Of a stretch of DNA of 64,000 bases, positions 62,817 to 64,000 are shown in pieces; the first letter of the stretch is position 1; each line of letters begins with the position of its first letter. The position numbers and the translations under genes are program-made. A model generated the notes under the pieces. It was not told where the DNA came from. It worked only from the letters and a program-made list of their open reading frames with translations, and ran no database searches. Location of the stretch: NCBI GenBank assembly GCA_965198915.1, contig CBDAQC010000006.1, positions 496,001-560,000 on the forward strand, read 5' to 3'. The stretch is from BOG-908 sp965198915. GTDB lineage: Bacteria > Pseudomonadota > Alphaproteobacteria > Acetobacterales > Acetobacteraceae.

Positions 62817-62998
62817 CGTCTCTACACGGTCTCTGCACAGCGAAAAAGCGATCACGCCCGGGCAAGCCGCGTGAGCTGGCGCCGGCGGTCCGGTTGGGCC
62901 GTAGTAAGGCGGCGCTCCTCCTGGTGTAGGCCGCTTGCGGCGCCCCGACTGCCGTGCAGACTGCGCCGGCGCCACGCCGTACAGGCACAGGCATCACG

Positions 62999-63835
62999 AT
63001 GGAGGCCGGTTTGGACAGGCAATCGACGGTCGTAGCCACTGGCATCGCCTTCGGCGAAGCGCCGCGCTGGCACCAGGACACGCTCTGGTGGTCGGACATG
63101 CATGGCGGTGGCGTACGCAAGCTGGCCGGCAGCCAGGTGCAGCCCGTCTGCGACGTCCCGAACCGCCCCTCCGGCCTGGGCTGGCTGCCCGACGGCCGCA
63201 TGCTCGTCGTCTCGATGGCGGACAAGCGCGTGCTCCGGCAGGAAGCCGACGGCACGCTGGCCACCCACGCGGACCTCTCCCACCTCGTGCCCCGCCGCCT
63301 GAACGACATGGTCGTGGACGCCCAGGGCCGCGCCTATGTCGGCAATTTCGGCTTCGAACTCGACACCGGCGAGGAATCACGCCCCACTGTCCTCGTCCAG
63401 GTGGACCCGGACGGCCAGGCGCGCATAGCGGCGGACGACCTGCTGTTCCCCAATGGCATGGTCATCGCCGATGCCGGCCACACGATCGTGGTCGCCGAAA
63501 CCTTCGGCGGCCGGCTCACCGCCTTCGACATGGCCGGTTCGGGCGTCCTCTCCAACCGCCGCGTCTGGGCCACGCTGCCGGAAGGTGCGGTGCCTGACGG
63601 CATCTGCCTTGATAGCCAGGGTGCCATCTGGGTGGCCTCCCCCACAACTCGTGAATGCCTGCGCCTGCGGGAAGGCGGCGAAATACTCGACCGGATCCCC
63701 ACAGGCCGTGGCGCCTATGCCTGCATGCTCGGCGGCGCGGACGGACGTACCCTGTTCGTGTGTACCGCCGCATCGCATAATCCGGAGCGGCAACGGACCG
63801 AGCGCAACGGCCGTATCGAGGCTTTCCAGCTCTAG
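62999..63835 (+). CDS. SMP-30/gluconolactonase-like lactonase
   Basis: A 278-residue six-blade beta-propeller hydrolase from the ATG at 62999. Metal-binding residues are in FGEAPRWHQDTLWWSDMHGG (Glu), RRLNDMVVDAQGRAYVGN (Asn/Asp) and GAVPDGICLDSQGAIWVAS (Asp), the typical trio. It hydrolyses sugar or other lactones. The longer frame upstream to 62954 is unlikely. Confidence 0.9.
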   Translation: MEAGLDRQSTVVATGIAFGEAPRWHQDTLWWSDMHGGGVRKLAGSQVQPVCDVPNRPSGLGWLPDGRMLVVSMADKRVLRQEADGTLATHADLSHLVPRRLNDMVVDAQGRAYVGNFGFELDTGEESRPTVLVQVDPDGQARIAADDLLFPNGMVIADAGHTIVVAETFGGRLTAFDMAGSGVLSNRRVWATLPEGAVPDGICLDSQGAIWVASPTTRECLRLREGGEILDRIPTGRGAYACMLGGADGRTLFVCTAASHNPERQRTERNGRIEAFQL

Positions 63836-63924
63836 GCCAAACGGCCCTGACGCCGCCCAAGGCCGCGTGCGCGACACAAGCGATCCGCCACGGCGCAGCG
63901 ACACCCTGCTTTCACCGCAAGCCG

Positions 63925-64000
63925 CTACCCTACCGCCACCTTGCGTATCTCGCTGCCGTGCCGCGCCACCCCGTCCGCCGTCGGCTCGTAGCGCCCGTCC
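63925..64000 (-). CDS. C-terminal end of an unknown protein
   Basis: The reverse strand encodes DGRYEPTADGVARHGSEIRK followed by VAVG and TAG at 63925-63927. The composition is protein-like, and the gene enters from beyond the right edge. Too short to classify. Confidence 0.5.
   Translation of the reverse strand, partial: DGRYEPTADGVARHGSEIRKVAVG

Larger units (their letters stand above)
62495..62998. other. Intergenic region with a row of hairpins
   Basis: About 500 bases without a supported gene. It contains the rpmE promoter side and, at 62661-62816, four stem-loops in a row ending in an intrinsic terminator on the plus strand. Small frames are present on both strands but look like chance. 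Confidence 0.5.

Overview
The window looks like a chromosomal segment of a GC-rich alphaproteobacterium, most likely of the Acetobacteraceae/Rhodospirillales. Pointers are a CcrM-type GANTC methyltransferase, a GcrA-like DNA-binding protein, a DUF1013/TrcR regulator, DUF1192 and DUF465 proteins, a GTTC-N7-GTTC SOS box, a ROSE-type RNA thermometer and dispersed hairpin repeats of a kind I associate with this family. I saw no tRNA, rRNA or CRISPR array.

Layout. 1-10.8 kb holds mostly minus-strand housekeeping genes: a VOC protein, an exported protein, an MlaE/MlaF lipid ABC transporter pair, alanine racemase, glutathione peroxidase, a GlsB-type membrane protein, an esterase, an SDR, ccrM, a small protein behind a leader terminator, a cleavable S24/LexA-like repressor with an SOS box, and an MFS transporter. 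10.8-36.1 kb is one contractile-tailed phage cluster. Read on the minus strand it runs: GcrA-like and DUF6362-like regulators, terminase, portal, scaffold, capsid, head completion, sheath, tube, a tail-assembly chaperone with a clear -1 frameshift site, a short Ala/Pro-rich tape-measure candidate, baseplate hub, LysM protein, spike, gp25, gpJ, gpI, adhesins, a beta-helix tailspike, then an exported SGNH esterase and small membrane/lipoproteins. A divergent XRE repressor lies at its right edge. I see no integrase, transposase, replication gene or endolysin, although chromosomal genes flank both sides.

36-44.6 kb carries gmk, a secreted RTX-like protein in the opposite direction, and mltG-fabF-acpP-fabG-fabD, then a DUF4349 lipoprotein. 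44.6-49.2 kb has a HIT protein, two decayed genes, oxyR and katG. 49.3-56.7 kb has transporters (MFS, DMT, ArsB-like), a coupled WD40/CobW pair, a glycosyltransferase and a GST. 56.8-64 kb has dinB, purK-purE with DUF465, a second DUF465 gene, trcR, DUF1192, a heat-regulated hsp20, rpmE, a run of hairpins that may be a small RNA, and an SMP-30/gluconolactonase.

The main observations are: (i) a two-hairpin repeat in at least 11 copies, with apparent compensatory stem changes, whose GGCCTTC-type end always faces a nearby start or stop codon, including one copy inside the phage tail operon; (ii) the phage cluster without mobility or replication genes, a possible domesticated or gene-transfer-like particle; (iii) the GGGAAAC frameshift site placed directly before the zero-frame stop; (iv) the ROSE thermometer with a sigma32-like promoter; (v) the SOS box in front of the LexA-like regulator.
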